NCBI RefSeq assembly: GCF_900002575.1
Contig: NZ_LN650648.1
Coordinates: 62,001 to 126,000, forward strand
DNA length: 64,000 nt
Origin: Romboutsia hominis
GTDB lineage: Bacteria; Bacillota; Clostridia; Peptostreptococcales; Peptostreptococcaceae
Direction of reading: 5' to 3'
Positions 47,401 to 56,895 of this stretch are shown here, one piece after another (the stretch's first letter is position 1; each line of letters opens with the position of its first letter). The notes under the pieces are model-generated. The model saw only the letters and a list, made by a program, of their open reading frames with translations. It was not told the origin of the DNA and searched no databases. Made by a program: the position numbers and the translations under genes.

Positions 47401-47735
47401 ACAAATCCCCCTTATCGTATAAAAAATTTAAACTAATAAAACTTTAAAGTATAATAAGAGTTTTATTAAAAATTAACTTTATAAAATAATACTTATCTTA
47501 TAATAGTAGATTTTATATTATTTTATGCTAAAAAGTTAATTAAAATTAAGATATACCCATTGGAAATATGTTAAATCAGTAAATCTAAGATGAAAAATTA
47601 GATGAGTATTACGATGTTAGTAAAGATGTGATAGTTTAAATGATAATTATATTATAATATATAAAATAGTTAAAAAGTTAAAATTTAAAGAATTAGTGAA
47701 AGAATATTTTGAATTGTCTAAAAATATACGATGAA
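47401..47735. other. Intergenic region upstream of the hydrogenase operon
   Basis: About 330 AT-rich bases between hydC and the cls terminator. It must hold the hyd promoter (read leftwards), but no convincing -35/-10 pair stands out among many TATAAT-like strings. No gene or strong repeat was seen. Confidence 0.55.
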
Positions 47736-47778
47736 TAAAAGTATGCATCAAGTTAAAACTCAATACATACTTTTATTT
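47736..47778 (-). terminator. Terminator of cls
   Basis: Arms AAAAGTATG / CATACTTTT around a 20-base loop, directly after the cls stop; on the - strand it ends CATACTTTTATTCATC. Confidence 0.78.
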
Positions 47779-47779
47779 A

Positions 47780-49264
47780 TTACAATACAGGAGATAAAAG
47801 TCTAGAAATAGACTGTTTTATTCTCACTATATTTGATCTTGAATTATATATATCTAAGGTAATTTCTTTAGATTTTAGAATGTCATTTTCAAATATTTTC
47901 TTTTGTTTCTTAGCAACTTCAGGAGAGTACATAAATGCATTAACCTCAAAGTTTAACTCGAAACTTCTTATATCCATATTAGCTGTACCAATAGAACAGA
48001 TAGTATCATCAATAACTATGGTCTTAGCATGTAAAAATGCATTCTCGTCATAAGTATACAGTTTTGCACCGAATTTTAATAGCTCACCTGCATAAGAGTA
48101 AGATGCCCAATATACAAATGGGTGGTCAGGTTTAGATGGTATCATTATTCTAACATCAACACCAGATAGACATGCTACCCTTAGTATATCTACTAAAGTT
48201 TTATCTAAGATAAAATAAGGGCTTTGTATATAAAGATACTTCTTAGCTCCCTGAATCATTTTCATATACCCATATTTTATTTCATCTAATTCTGTTATAT
48301 CAGGACCACTAGATACAATTTGAACACCAACATTGTCACAAGAAGTTTCAGTTGGAACCATAGTATTTTTTTGAATGAAATACTTATCCATATCTAAATT
48401 TTCCTGAGTTGTAAATCTCCAATCAAGCATAAATCTAATATTTAAATCTCTTACACATTCTCCTGTAAGTTTAAGGTGAGTATCTCTCCAGTAACCAAAT
48501 TTAGGGTCTTTACCTAAATATTCATCACCAACATTATTCCCACCAACGAAACCAACATTACCATCTATAACAACGATTTTACGATGATTTCTATAGTTTA
48601 GGTTGAAGTTTACTATTTTCATAAAAGAAGGGAAGAAGCAACCAACTTTAACTCCTGCTTTTTTTAACTTAGCTATAGATTTATCTGAGAAGAGTCTACT
48701 TCCTACAGCATCATATAGAAGCCTTACTTCTACACCCTCATCTAATTTTTCTAATAGAATATCTATTACTTTATTTCCGATGTCATCATCTTTAAATATA
48801 TAAAACTGTATATTTATATATTCCTTAGCCTTTTTTAATTCATCTAATAGAGAATCAAAAAATTCCTTAGGTTTTTCATATATATCAACAGAGTTATTAG
48901 TTGAATAATGTGCATAGTTAGAATTAGCTAGAGCATAAATAATATCCTTATTAGCTAATAAGCTAGGATCTAGACTGTTATCACATTCTAACTTAGCGTG
49001 AGTGTTAACTATATTATCTTTTAAAATTCTATCTTCTTCTTCTTTAATCTTAAACATATTATCTTTAGAGATTCCATGTCCAAAAGTAATATACAATACA
49101 AAGCCTACAGCAGGAATGGTTAAAAGTATAAGAATCCATGCCATTGTAGTTTGAGTATCTCTTTTTTCTCTAAATATAAGATGTATAACTGCAGAAAAGT
49201 TTAATATATAGATTAGTGTCACAAACATTTCATAGGCTGAATCTTTAACAAAAGATAAGTTCAT
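47780..49264 (-). CDS. cls: Cardiolipin synthase
   Basis: Membrane phospholipase-D-family enzyme (494 aa) that joins two phosphatidylglycerols into cardiolipin. Two N-terminal membrane helices (about residues 13-28 and 40-60), then two HKD motifs: NHRKIVVIDGNVGFVGG near residue 230 and LHAKTIVIDDTICSIGTANM near residue 410. The start is the ATG at 49264; a GTG immediately before it (49267) is in frame but closer to the AAGGGGG site. Monocistronic. Confidence 0.95.
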   Translation of the reverse strand: MNLSFVKDSAYEMFVTLIYILNFSAVIHLIFREKRDTQTTMAWILILLTIPAVGFVLYITFGHGISKDNMFKIKEEEDRILKDNIVNTHAKLECDNSLDPSLLANKDIIYALANSNYAHYSTNNSVDIYEKPKEFFDSLLDELKKAKEYINIQFYIFKDDDIGNKVIDILLEKLDEGVEVRLLYDAVGSRLFSDKSIAKLKKAGVKVGCFFPSFMKIVNFNLNYRNHRKIVVIDGNVGFVGGNNVGDEYLGKDPKFGYWRDTHLKLTGECVRDLNIRFMLDWRFTTQENLDMDKYFIQKNTMVPTETSCDNVGVQIVSSGPDITELDEIKYGYMKMIQGAKKYLYIQSPYFILDKTLVDILRVACLSGVDVRIMIPSKPDHPFVYWASYSYAGELLKFGAKLYTYDENAFLHAKTIVIDDTICSIGTANMDIRSFELNFEVNAFMYSPEVAKKQKKIFENDILKSKEITLDIYNSRSNIVRIKQSISRLLSPVL

Positions 49265-49410
49265 CACAAAACCCCCTTCTAGAATAAGTACGAATAAATA
49301 TATATTTTAATACTATTTATAGTACATAGTCAATAAATAAGGTATAAATTTAACGAAAACACAAAAGTATGTCGAGAAAATAAGGATTAGCTAACAGAAT
49401 GTCTTAATAA

Positions 49411-49451
49411 TAAAAAAAGAGATTATACTGTGATTATAGTATAATCTCTTG
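49411..49451 (-). terminator. Terminator after the reverse FNT gene
   Basis: Stem AAGAGATTATACT / AGTATAATCTCTT with an eight-base loop; on the - strand it ends in TTTTTTT. Confidence 0.9.
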
Positions 49452-49465
49452 AATATTTATATTAA

Positions 49466-50332
49466 TTAAGCTGCTTTCTTAGCTTCTGAAGATTCTTCTT
49501 TATTAGCATATAAGAAGAAGTATATACCAGCAACGAATATTGCCCCTCCTAATATGTTACCTATTGTAACTGGTATTAAGTTATTCATGAATATGCTTGG
49601 TACGTTTATAGCAGCTGCATCAGCGGCAGTTTTGTGAGCTGCTTCTAAGAATGCAGTATTTCCTTTAGCGAATAAACCTGCGAATAAGTATCCCATGTTA
49701 GCAACACTATGCTCAAATCCAGCACAAACAAATAAGAATATACCGATGAATCCAGTTAAAACTTTACCAGATATATCCTTAGCTCCGTAGCTCATCCATA
49801 CAGTAACACAAACTATCCAGTTACATAATATACCTGATATCATAGCAGATATCCAAGGGAAACCTAATTTACCGATAGCATTTTTAACAACAACACCACC
49901 ATATAGTCCGTTACTCCAATCGAATACACCAGACATACTAACCATCCATGCAACTAATACTGCACCTAATAAGTTACCTATCCAAACTAAAGCCCAGTTC
50001 TTGAAAGCTTGTCCCCAAGTAACTTTTTTCTTGAAAGCTGCTAAAGCTACAAGTATATTTCCTGTGAATAAGTCCGCACCAGCTATTAAAACAAATATAA
50101 GTCCAGCAGGGAACATAAGTCCAGCTACCATTTTACCTAATCCGTAAGTAGCAGGGTTTGCTAATAAGTTGTAAGCAGCTGCAACTGATCCTAAAGCACC
50201 GAATGCTATGTAAGCACCAGCTAAGAATGCAGAAGCTAAAACTTTTTTAGTTGGCGTAGTAGCCTTTTTTATACCAGTGTTGATAGTGTACTCTGCTATT
50301 TCAGCTGGCATAAGCATTTTCTTATCTGACAT
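49466..50332 (-). CDS. Formate/nitrite transporter (FNT/FocA family) channel
   Basis: 288-residue membrane channel. Start ATG at 50332 (MSDKKMLMPAEIAEYTINTG) after GAGGAGG; an upstream in-frame start has no ribosome site. FNT marks: GAYIAFGALGSVAA near residue 38, GADLFTGNILVALAAF, WALVWIGNLLGAVLVAW, ILCNWIVCVTVWMSY and the central-histidine segment GFEHSVANMGYLF. Family members move formate, nitrite, lactate or hydrosulfide; formate fits a fermentative anaerobe but the substrate is not fixed by sequence. Divergent from a second FNT gene at 50636. Confidence 0.92.
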   Translation of the reverse strand: MSDKKMLMPAEIAEYTINTGIKKATTPTKKVLASAFLAGAYIAFGALGSVAAAYNLLANPATYGLGKMVAGLMFPAGLIFVLIAGADLFTGNILVALAAFKKKVTWGQAFKNWALVWIGNLLGAVLVAWMVSMSGVFDWSNGLYGGVVVKNAIGKLGFPWISAMISGILCNWIVCVTVWMSYGAKDISGKVLTGFIGIFLFVCAGFEHSVANMGYLFAGLFAKGNTAFLEAAHKTAADAAAINVPSIFMNNLIPVTIGNILGGAIFVAGIYFFLYANKEESSEAKKAA

Positions 50333-50589
50333 ATAAAGTCCTCCTCTAAAATATATAAATATTATTAAATAATAAATTTCAAACTTGTTATGAAATTTTA
50401 ATTTTTCTGTCGAAAAACACAACAGTAGTAATTATACAATAAAAATTTAACTTTGTATACATAAAACATTCAACTTAATAAAATGTGAAATTAATCTACA
50501 AAAACGTCTTTTATAATGTGAGTAACTATGTTTAAAAATATATATTTAGTATACATGGTTTGTATTTGTAGATAAATTAACTATGATGG

Positions 50590-50598
50590 TGCTATAAT
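50590..50598 (+). promoter_or_regulatory. Extended -10 promoter of the forward FNT gene
   Basis: TGCTATAAT fits TGnTATAAT, 37 bases before the ATG at 50636; no convincing -35. Confidence 0.5.
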
Positions 50599-50635
50599 CT
50601 TTTTAAGTGCTTATATAAAAATAGGGGGTGGATTT

Positions 50636-51424
50636 ATGGACAAAAGATTCTTAACACCCAGGGAAGTAGCAAATGCTACTGTAAATGTAGGTATAAATAA
50701 AGCTAACTTATCTACTAGCTCATGTATTAGGTTAGGTATGCTTGCAGGTATTTTTATAGGCTTTGGAGGATTAGGAAACATACTATTCGGTCAAACTATA
50801 TCTAATATAGACCCAGGGCTAGGTAGATTTGTTGGAGCGATGGTGTTCCCTGTTGGACTTATGTTAGTTGTAATATGCGGAGCAGAACTTTTTACAGGAA
50901 ACAATTTAATGACCTTAGCAATTTTAGAAAAGAAAATAACTATAGGTCAAATGTTTAGGAATTGGAGCTTTGTATATTTGGCAAACTTTGTAGGATCTGT
51001 AGTTCTAGCTTTAATTGTATTTTATTCAGGTACATTATCTGGTGATGCAGCTACTAAAGCAATAGCTATAGCAGAATCTAAAGCAAATCTTGATATTTTG
51101 CAGATGTTCTTAAGAGCTATAATGTGTAATATTTTAGTTGTTTTAGCAGTATGGATGGCTACAGCTTCTCAAGATATAGCATCAAAAATATTTTCATGTT
51201 GGTTCCCAATAATGCTATTTGTATTATGTGGATTTGAACATAGTATTGCGAATATGTTCTTCATACCTATGGGAATGTTATTAGGTGCACAAGTTAGTAT
51301 AGTAGGATTACTAATAAATCTAGTTTTTGTAACATTAGGAAATATTGTAGGAGGGGCTATAATTATTCCCTTTGCATATCATAGATGTTACCTTAAAAAA
51401 ACAACATCAAAAAATACTAATTAG
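50636..51424 (+). CDS. Second formate/nitrite transporter (FNT family) channel
   Basis: 262-residue FNT protein, clearly related to but diverged from its neighbour: GIFIGFGGLGNILFG, GAELFTGNNLMTLAILEKKI, IMCNILVVLAVWMATASQDI and the histidine segment GFEHSIANMFFIPMG. Six membrane helices and a short basic C-terminal tail (HRCYLKKTTSK). SD AGGGGGTGG before the ATG. Two divergent FNT genes suggest either two substrates (for example formate and hydrosulfide) or differently regulated import and export. Confidence 0.92.
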   Translation: MDKRFLTPREVANATVNVGINKANLSTSSCIRLGMLAGIFIGFGGLGNILFGQTISNIDPGLGRFVGAMVFPVGLMLVVICGAELFTGNNLMTLAILEKKITIGQMFRNWSFVYLANFVGSVVLALIVFYSGTLSGDAATKAIAIAESKANLDILQMFLRAIMCNILVVLAVWMATASQDIASKIFSCWFPIMLFVLCGFEHSIANMFFIPMGMLLGAQVSIVGLLINLVFVTLGNIVGGAIIIPFAYHRCYLKKTTSKNTN

Positions 51425-51431
51425 GAACATT

Positions 51432-51461
51432 GCGTTGATATAGCTATATCAACGCTTTTTT
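51432..51461 (+). terminator. Terminator after the forward FNT gene
   Basis: Perfect 24-base palindrome (arms GCGTTGATATAG / CTATATCAACGC) followed by six T. Confidence 0.93.
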
Positions 51462-51610
51462 AATTTACTTTAGACCTTTATATATTGTTATTTTTTTTTT
51501 AATACATTATTATATATAAGATAGATGAAATTAATAAAATACAAGTAAATGAATATAAATAAGTATATAAATATGTATAATTAGTATAAACTAGGAGGAA
51601 ATATAGATAT

Positions 51611-52534
51611 ATGAATAAGGAATTTATATATAACAGTTTATTAGATATATTAGGCGAAGAAAATAAAGGAAATATAATGGTAGATGAGCCGATGAAAAAA
51701 CACATATCATTTAGAGTTGGTGGACCTGCCGATATATTAGTAAAGCCAAATACAGAAGAACAGATAAGAGATATTATAAAACTATTAAAGGAAGAAAACG
51801 TTCCATATATTGTAATAGGAAATGGTTCAAACTTATTAGTTAAAGATGGTGGAATAAGAGGAGTTGTTATTGAAATATCAAATAATTTCAATGACTTCGA
51901 AATAGAAGGAACTACTGTAAAAATTAAATCAGGAGCAATGCTTTCTGTAGTTGGGAAAGCTGTAATGAGGGAAGAGTTAAAAGGCTTTGAATTTGCGGCT
52001 GGAATACCAGGTACATTAGGTGGGGCATTAGCTATGAATGCAGGTGCTTATGGCGGAGAAATGAAGGATATAGTTAAATCTGTAAGACTTATGGATACAG
52101 ATGGTAATATATTTGAGTTTACAAATGAACAAATGGAATTTGAATATAGAAAAAGTATTTTAACTAGAACAAACTATATAGTATTATCAGCAGTAATAGA
52201 ATTAGAAAAAGGAAACTATGAAGAAATAAAAGAAACAATGAAAGACTTTACTCAAAGAAGAGTTACAAAGCAACCTTTAAGTTTACCAAGTGCGGGAAGT
52301 ACTTTTAAAAGACCAGAAGGACACTTTGCAGGTAAATTAATAGAGGACTGTGGATTAAAAGGTCTTACATTAGGTGGAGCACAAGTTTCTGAAAAGCACA
52401 GTGGATTTGTTGTTAATATAGGCAATGCTAAAGCTAAAGATTTATTGGATTTAATGTATGTAGTAAAAAGTACTGTTAATGCTAAGTTCAATGTTTTACT
52501 TGAAGAAGAGGTTAAGATACTTGGAGAGGACTAA
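51611..52534 (+). CDS. murB: UDP-N-acetylenolpyruvoylglucosamine reductase
   Basis: FAD enzyme making UDP-MurNAc in peptidoglycan synthesis (307 aa). The FAD-binding part has HISFRVGGPADILVKP and VIGNGSNLLVKDGGIRGVVI; GFEFAAGIPGTLGGALAMNA and GAYGGEMKDIV are family marks; the active-site serine is in LPSAGSTFKRPEGHFAGKLI, typical of type II MurB. GGAGG lies 11 bases before the ATG. First gene of a probable murB-PHP-rapZ-yvcK operon. Confidence 0.96.
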   Translation: MNKEFIYNSLLDILGEENKGNIMVDEPMKKHISFRVGGPADILVKPNTEEQIRDIIKLLKEENVPYIVIGNGSNLLVKDGGIRGVVIEISNNFNDFEIEGTTVKIKSGAMLSVVGKAVMREELKGFEFAAGIPGTLGGALAMNAGAYGGEMKDIVKSVRLMDTDGNIFEFTNEQMEFEYRKSILTRTNYIVLSAVIELEKGNYEEIKETMKDFTQRRVTKQPLSLPSAGSTFKRPEGHFAGKLIEDCGLKGLTLGGAQVSEKHSGFVVNIGNAKAKDLLDLMYVVKSTVNAKFNVLLEEEVKILGED

Positions 52535-52537
52535 AAT

Positions 52538-53251
52538 ATGCAAATATTAGCAGATTATCATACACACACTATATATAGTCATGGAAAAGGTACAATAGAA
52601 GAGAATGTTAAAGTGGCTATGTCTAAGGGTATAAAAAAAATCGGAATATCAGACCATGGATATAGACATATGACATATGGTGTTAAACTAAAAGATATAC
52701 AAAAAATGAGAGAAGAAATTGATAAATTGAACCAAAAATACCCTAATATAGATATCCTTTTAGGAATGGAATGTAATATACTAGATAAAAATGGTAACAT
52801 AGATATAAATGAAAATATTATACATTTTTTCGATTACGTAATGGCAGGGTATCATTTTGGATCAGCTCCAACATCATTAAAAAGTATGATGAATCATTTT
52901 AATAATTACATTATAAAAAATGAAAAGGCAAAAGAGTATAATACTCAAGGCATAATAAATGCTATGAGAAACAATGATATTTTTATTATAACGCATCCTG
53001 GAGATAAAGGAGATGTGTATATAGAGGAAATAGCTAAGGTGGCAAAAGAGACTAATACAAGACTTGAAATTAATAGTAGTCATGGATATTTAAATGTAGA
53101 ACAGCTAAAAAAAATAAAACATTTAGGAAATACATTTATAATAGGATCTGATGCACACATACCTAATAACGTAGGAAATTTTGACAAAGCTATGAAGACT
53201 ATTAAAGAAGCTAAATTAGATTTATTATTTGTTGAAAATATAAGAGTATAA
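52538..53251 (+). CDS. PHP-domain phosphoesterase
   Basis: 237-residue metal-dependent phosphoesterase of the PHP superfamily, YcdX/histidinol-phosphatase-like. Metal-binding motifs in order: ADYHTHT near residue 5, ISDHGYRH near 40, GMECNI near 75, AGYHFG near 105, ITHPGD near 150 and GSDAHIP near 205. It starts 3 bases after murB. The substrate is unknown; the same gene occupies this place in related clostridia. Confidence 0.9.
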   Translation: MQILADYHTHTIYSHGKGTIEENVKVAMSKGIKKIGISDHGYRHMTYGVKLKDIQKMREEIDKLNQKYPNIDILLGMECNILDKNGNIDINENIIHFFDYVMAGYHFGSAPTSLKSMMNHFNNYIIKNEKAKEYNTQGIINAMRNNDIFIITHPGDKGDVYIEEIAKVAKETNTRLEINSSHGYLNVEQLKKIKHLGNTFIIGSDAHIPNNVGNFDKAMKTIKEAKLDLLFVENIRV

Positions 53252-53272
53252 AAATTTAAGGGGGTAAGTTAG

Positions 53273-54130
53273 ATGAAATTTGTAATAGTTACTGGACTTT
53301 CTGGGTCAGGAAAAAGTGAAACTATGAGAGCTTTAGAAGATATGGGATTTTATTGTGTAGATAACTTACCACCTGCTTTAATAACAAAATTTGCAGAGTT
53401 ATGTTATCAACCAAATTCAAGTATTGATAAAGTTGCTTTAGGTATAGATATTAGAGGAAGAAGATTTTTCAAGGAACTTCATGAGAGTTTAGAGTATTTA
53501 AAAAAAGAAAACTATAAATATGAAATGTTATATTTAGATTGTTCAGATAGAGTATTATTAAATAGATATAAAATGACAAGAAGAAATCATCCTCTTTCTA
53601 TGAACGTATCTTTAACAGAAGGTATAAAAATGGAAAGAGAGATAATGGAACCCTTAAAAGAAGTATCTGATTCTATTATAGATACGACTAATATGAAGCC
53701 TAAGGATTTAAAGGAAGAGATAAGCAAGATATACTCTCAAGGAGAAGAAAATAATAAATTAACTATATCTGTATTATCATTTGGATTTAAACATGGTATA
53801 CCAGCAGATTGTGATTTAGTATTTGATGTAAGATTCTTGCCAAATCCATACTATCTAGAAGAATTAAGACCTAAAACAGGTGACGAACAAGATGTAAGAG
53901 ATTATGTTATGAATTCTAAGATAAGTCAAGAATTTTTTTACAAATTAAATGATATGATACAATTTTTAGTACCACAGTATATAGAAGAAGGAAAGCAACA
54001 TTTAGTTATTGGTATAGGTTGTACTGGAGGTAGACATAGATCTGTAACTATAGCGAATCTTATATATGATGAGCTGATGAAAAAAGGATATAGGGTCGTA
54101 AAGAAACACAGAGACTCTATGATTAGATAA
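53273..54130 (+). CDS. rapZ: RapZ/YvcJ nucleotide-binding protein
   Basis: 285-residue P-loop protein. Walker [21 protein letters not shown] at residue 8, the family stretch CVDNLPPALITKF, and the C-terminal domain with FGFKHGIPADCDLVFDVRFLPNPYY (pieces of it) and GIGCTGGRHRSVTIA. In E. coli RapZ controls amino-sugar synthesis through small RNAs; in Firmicutes YvcJ binds nucleotides and its role is less clear. SD GGGGGTAA. It is followed by yvcK and whiA, the conserved cluster. Confidence 0.95.
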   Translation: MKFVIVTGLSGSGKSETMRALEDMGFYCVDNLPPALITKFAELCYQPNSSIDKVALGIDIRGRRFFKELHESLEYLKKENYKYEMLYLDCSDRVLLNRYKMTRRNHPLSMNVSLTEGIKMEREIMEPLKEVSDSIIDTTNMKPKDLKEEISKIYSQGEENNKLTISVLSFGFKHGIPADCDLVFDVRFLPNPYYLEELRPKTGDEQDVRDYVMNSKISQEFFYKLNDMIQFLVPQYIEEGKQHLVIGIGCTGGRHRSVTIANLIYDELMKKGYRVVKKHRDSMIR

Positions 54131-54143
54131 TCTGGAGGAAAAA

Positions 54144-55253
54144 ATGAGTACTATATTTTTTATAGTAGGGGTAACAGGGTGGGTTTCTTTATTAATATCA
54201 TTTTATTTATATAGAAGAATTGTAAATGAAAGAATCAAGCCAAGATATCTTAGAAGTAAGGAAAGTGTAGAACCAAAAGTTGTTGTTATAGGAGGAGGTA
54301 CAGGTCAATCAATTTTCTTGAGAGGTCTAAAATACCATACTAAAAATATAACTGCAATAGTTACTGTTGCAGATGATGGTGGAGGATCTGGAGTATTAAG
54401 AGAAGACTTAGGGATGTTGCCTCCAGGGGATATAAGAAATTGTCTGTTAGCTCTTGCCAATATAGAGCCTACTATGGATGAAGTTATGAAGTATAGATTC
54501 ACAGAAGGTGGCTTAAAAGGTCAAAGTTTTGGCAATCTGTTTTTGGCAGCAATGAATGGTTTATATGGAAATTTTGAAGTTGCTGTATATAAAATGAGTC
54601 AAATATTTGCAATAACTGGAAAGGTATTGCCAGTAACATTAGAAGATATAAATCTTGTAGCAAAGCTAAAAGATAAAAGCATAGTAAAAGGGGAATCGAA
54701 TATTCCAAAGGAAGTAAAATCTAAAAATACATCTATAGAAAAAGTATTTTTAGAACCATCTAATGCAAAACCGTTGGACGAAGTTATTAACTCTATAGAA
54801 AATGCTGATATAATAGTTATAGGTCCAGGAAGTTTATATACAAGTATAATTCCAAATCTTTTAGTTGATGGAGTAGTCGATGCAATTAAAGCGTCAAAAG
54901 CCCCAAAGGTATATATATCTAACATAATGACCCAACCAGGGGAAACAGACGAATACAATGTTTTGCAACATGTAAATGCAATAATAAAACATTCAAGTGA
55001 AAATATTATTGATTATGTGATATCAAATAATGAAATATTACCAGAATATATATATGAAAGATACCAAAAAGATGGTGCTAGTCAAGTTTTACTAGACAAA
55101 GGGCAAAAAAATACCCTTAAAGGTATGGGGGTAAAATCGATAGAAGAAAACCTAATTGAGATAAAAAATAATTATATTAGACATGATGCAGATTGCATTT
55201 CTAGTATAATAGTTGATTTGGCACTAAGTCATAAAAATGACACTATGAAGTAA
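54144..55253 (+). CDS. yvcK: YvcK/GlmR-type gluconeogenesis factor (CofD-like)
   Basis: 369-residue protein with an N-terminal membrane segment (about residues 4-23) and a CofD-like Rossmann core: KVVVIGGGTGQSIFLRGLK near residue 50, VTVADDGGGSGVLREDLGML, PPGDIRNCLLALAN, and VIGPGSLYTSIIPNLLVDGV. In B. subtilis YvcK binds UDP-GlcNAc and links carbon flux to cell-wall precursor synthesis. SD GGAGG before the ATG. The membrane anchor occurs in some clostridial homologues but is absent from B. subtilis YvcK. Confidence 0.94.
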   Translation: MSTIFFIVGVTGWVSLLISFYLYRRIVNERIKPRYLRSKESVEPKVVVIGGGTGQSIFLRGLKYHTKNITAIVTVADDGGGSGVLREDLGMLPPGDIRNCLLALANIEPTMDEVMKYRFTEGGLKGQSFGNLFLAAMNGLYGNFEVAVYKMSQIFAITGKVLPVTLEDINLVAKLKDKSIVKGESNIPKEVKSKNTSIEKVFLEPSNAKPLDEVINSIENADIIVIGPGSLYTSIIPNLLVDGVVDAIKASKAPKVYISNIMTQPGETDEYNVLQHVNAIIKHSSENIIDYVISNNEILPEYIYERYQKDGASQVLLDKGQKNTLKGMGVKSIEENLIEIKNNYIRHDADCISSIIVDLALSHKNDTMK

Positions 55254-55256
55254 AAA

Positions 55257-55292
55257 AGGATTTTAAGTATTTATGTAGAAATCCTTATTATT
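55257..55292 (+). terminator. Weak hairpin after yvcK
   Basis: AAGGATTT / AAATCCTT around a 15-base loop, followed by ATTATTATG. It may reduce readthrough from yvcK to the Nudix gene; the T-tail is poor. Confidence 0.45.
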
Positions 55293-55318
55293 ATGTTAGT
55301 TTTAAGGAGTGAACATCT

Positions 55319-55747
55319 ATGAGAGAAGAGGTTAGTGCCGGAGGTGTAGTACTATTTGGCAATGCCATACTTTTACTTAGAAAATTCAATGGAGATTGGG
55401 TTTTACCGAAAGGAAAGGTAGAAGAAGGCGAAAATAGGCAAGAGGCAGCGTTACGAGAAGTTTTAGAAGAAACTGGGGTAAAAGCTGAAATACTGAAATA
55501 TTTAGGTGAAATTCATTATACATTCAAAGAAAACTGGGATGAAAACAAAGCGGTTCATAAAACTGTATTTTGGTATTTAATGCATGCAAGAAATATGGAT
55601 ACAATACCTCAAAAAGAAGAAGGGTTTATAGATGCTAAGTTTATACATTTAGATAGGGTAGTAGACTTGGCTAGATATGATGATGAAAAGGAAATCATCA
55701 AAGTTGCTTTACAAGAAATAAAAAAACGATTAAAAAAGAACAGTTAA
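55319..55747 (+). CDS. Nudix hydrolase
   Basis: 142-residue Nudix protein. The Nudix box GKVEEGENRQEAALREVLEE near residue 37 has the full GX5EX7REUXEEXGU pattern. Opening residues SAGGVVLFGNAILLLRK resemble the YvcI/Ap4A-type group. SD AAGGAGTGA. It sits between yvcK and whiA. In B. subtilis the comparable Nudix gene yvcI precedes yvcJ, so the position differs here. Substrate unknown: diadenosine or capped nucleotides are possible. Confidence 0.9.
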   Translation: MREEVSAGGVVLFGNAILLLRKFNGDWVLPKGKVEEGENRQEAALREVLEETGVKAEILKYLGEIHYTFKENWDENKAVHKTVFWYLMHARNMDTIPQKEEGFIDAKFIHLDRVVDLARYDDEKEIIKVALQEIKKRLKKNS

Positions 55748-55759
55748 TAGGTGATAATT

Positions 55760-56704
55760 ATGTCTTTTTCAGCTGAAACGAAAAATGAGTTAGCAAGAAT
55801 TACGTCAGATAATGATAATTGCAACATAGCTGAATTAGCTGCTCTAGTAAGATTATCAGGAAGTATACAAATTGTAGGATATAAAAAATTAAATTTAAAG
55901 ATAACTACGGAGCTAAACTCTATAGCTCGTAAGGTATTTAGACTACTAAAACAAAATTTTGGTATAAACACAACTATATCGGTAAATAAGAATCAAATGC
56001 TAAAGAGAAATAATAGCTATGTTCTTATGGTTACTAGTGAAATGGGAGCACAAAAACTTATAAAGGATTTAGGGATATTAGAGCCAGGAGATGGATTTTA
56101 TCCTTTAAATAAAGTACCAAGTCATCTTTTAAAAGATGATGAATGTATAAGAGCTTTTATAAGAGGTGCATTTCTTGGAGGAGGATCTATAAGTGATCCG
56201 GGGAAAAATTATCATATGGAGTTTGTAACTAACAATGAGGAATTTGCAGAATCCCTACAGAACCTTATAAATTCATTAGGATTTAATTGTAAAATAGTTC
56301 TTAGAAAGAATAACTATGTAGTGTACTTAAAGGAAAGTGAACAAATATCGGATTTATTAAGTATAATAGGAGCTCACAATGCACTTTTAAGTCTTCAGAA
56401 CACAAAAATTGTAAAAGCAATGAGAAATAATGTAAATCGTATAGTTAACTGCGAAACTGCGAATCTTTCAAAAACTGTTAATGCAGCAGTTAGACAGGTG
56501 GAAAATATTAAGTTTATACAAGAAACTATCGGAATAAATAGTTTACCTGAAAACTTGCAAGAAATAGCTAAAGTTAGGCTAGAATGTGAAGACTTAACAT
56601 TAAAGGAATTAGGAGAAATACTAAATCCTCCAATAGGTAAGTCTGGTGTAAATCATAGATTAAGAAAAATAGAAGAGATAGCTAACAATCTTAGGAATAA
56701 GTAA
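55760..56704 (+). CDS. whiA: WhiA-family DNA-binding protein
   Basis: 314 aa. N-terminal LAGLIDADG-like fold ([14 protein letters not shown], then [20 protein letters not shown]) and a C-terminal helix-turn-helix ([30 protein letters not shown]). WhiA is a sporulation regulator in Streptomyces and affects cell division and chromosome segregation in Firmicutes. The ATG at 55760 is preferred to an in-frame GTG at 55751, which overlaps the AGGTGA site. Follows the Nudix gene by 12 bases. Confidence 0.95.
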   Translation: MSFSAETKNELARITSDNDNCNIAELAALVRLSGSIQIVGYKKLNLKITTELNSIARKVFRLLKQNFGINTTISVNKNQMLKRNNSYVLMVTSEMGAQKLIKDLGILEPGDGFYPLNKVPSHLLKDDECIRAFIRGAFLGGGSISDPGKNYHMEFVTNNEEFAESLQNLINSLGFNCKIVLRKNNYVVYLKESEQISDLLSIIGAHNALLSLQNTKIVKAMRNNVNRIVNCETANLSKTVNAAVRQVENIKFIQETIGINSLPENLQEIAKVRLECEDLTLKELGEILNPPIGKSGVNHRLRKIEEIANNLRNK

Positions 56705-56705
56705 T

Positions 56706-56737
56706 ATAGGGGTTATATTTATATAACCTCTTTTTGT
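56706..56737 (+). terminator. Terminator after whiA
   Basis: Stem AGGGGTTATAT / ATATAACCTCT (one G-U) with a two-base loop and TTTTTG. Confidence 0.88.
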
Positions 56738-56895
56738 ATATAAAAATACGGTATATATTAACTAATAGTTCGTTATTTTAAGGATATATACTGATTAAAG
56801 GTATAAATATGATAGCTCAATAGATAAGTGTTAAAATTAAAGTTTTATCACCTTATTTTATGGTAATATAAGAAGATAAGACAGGAGGTGGTTTA

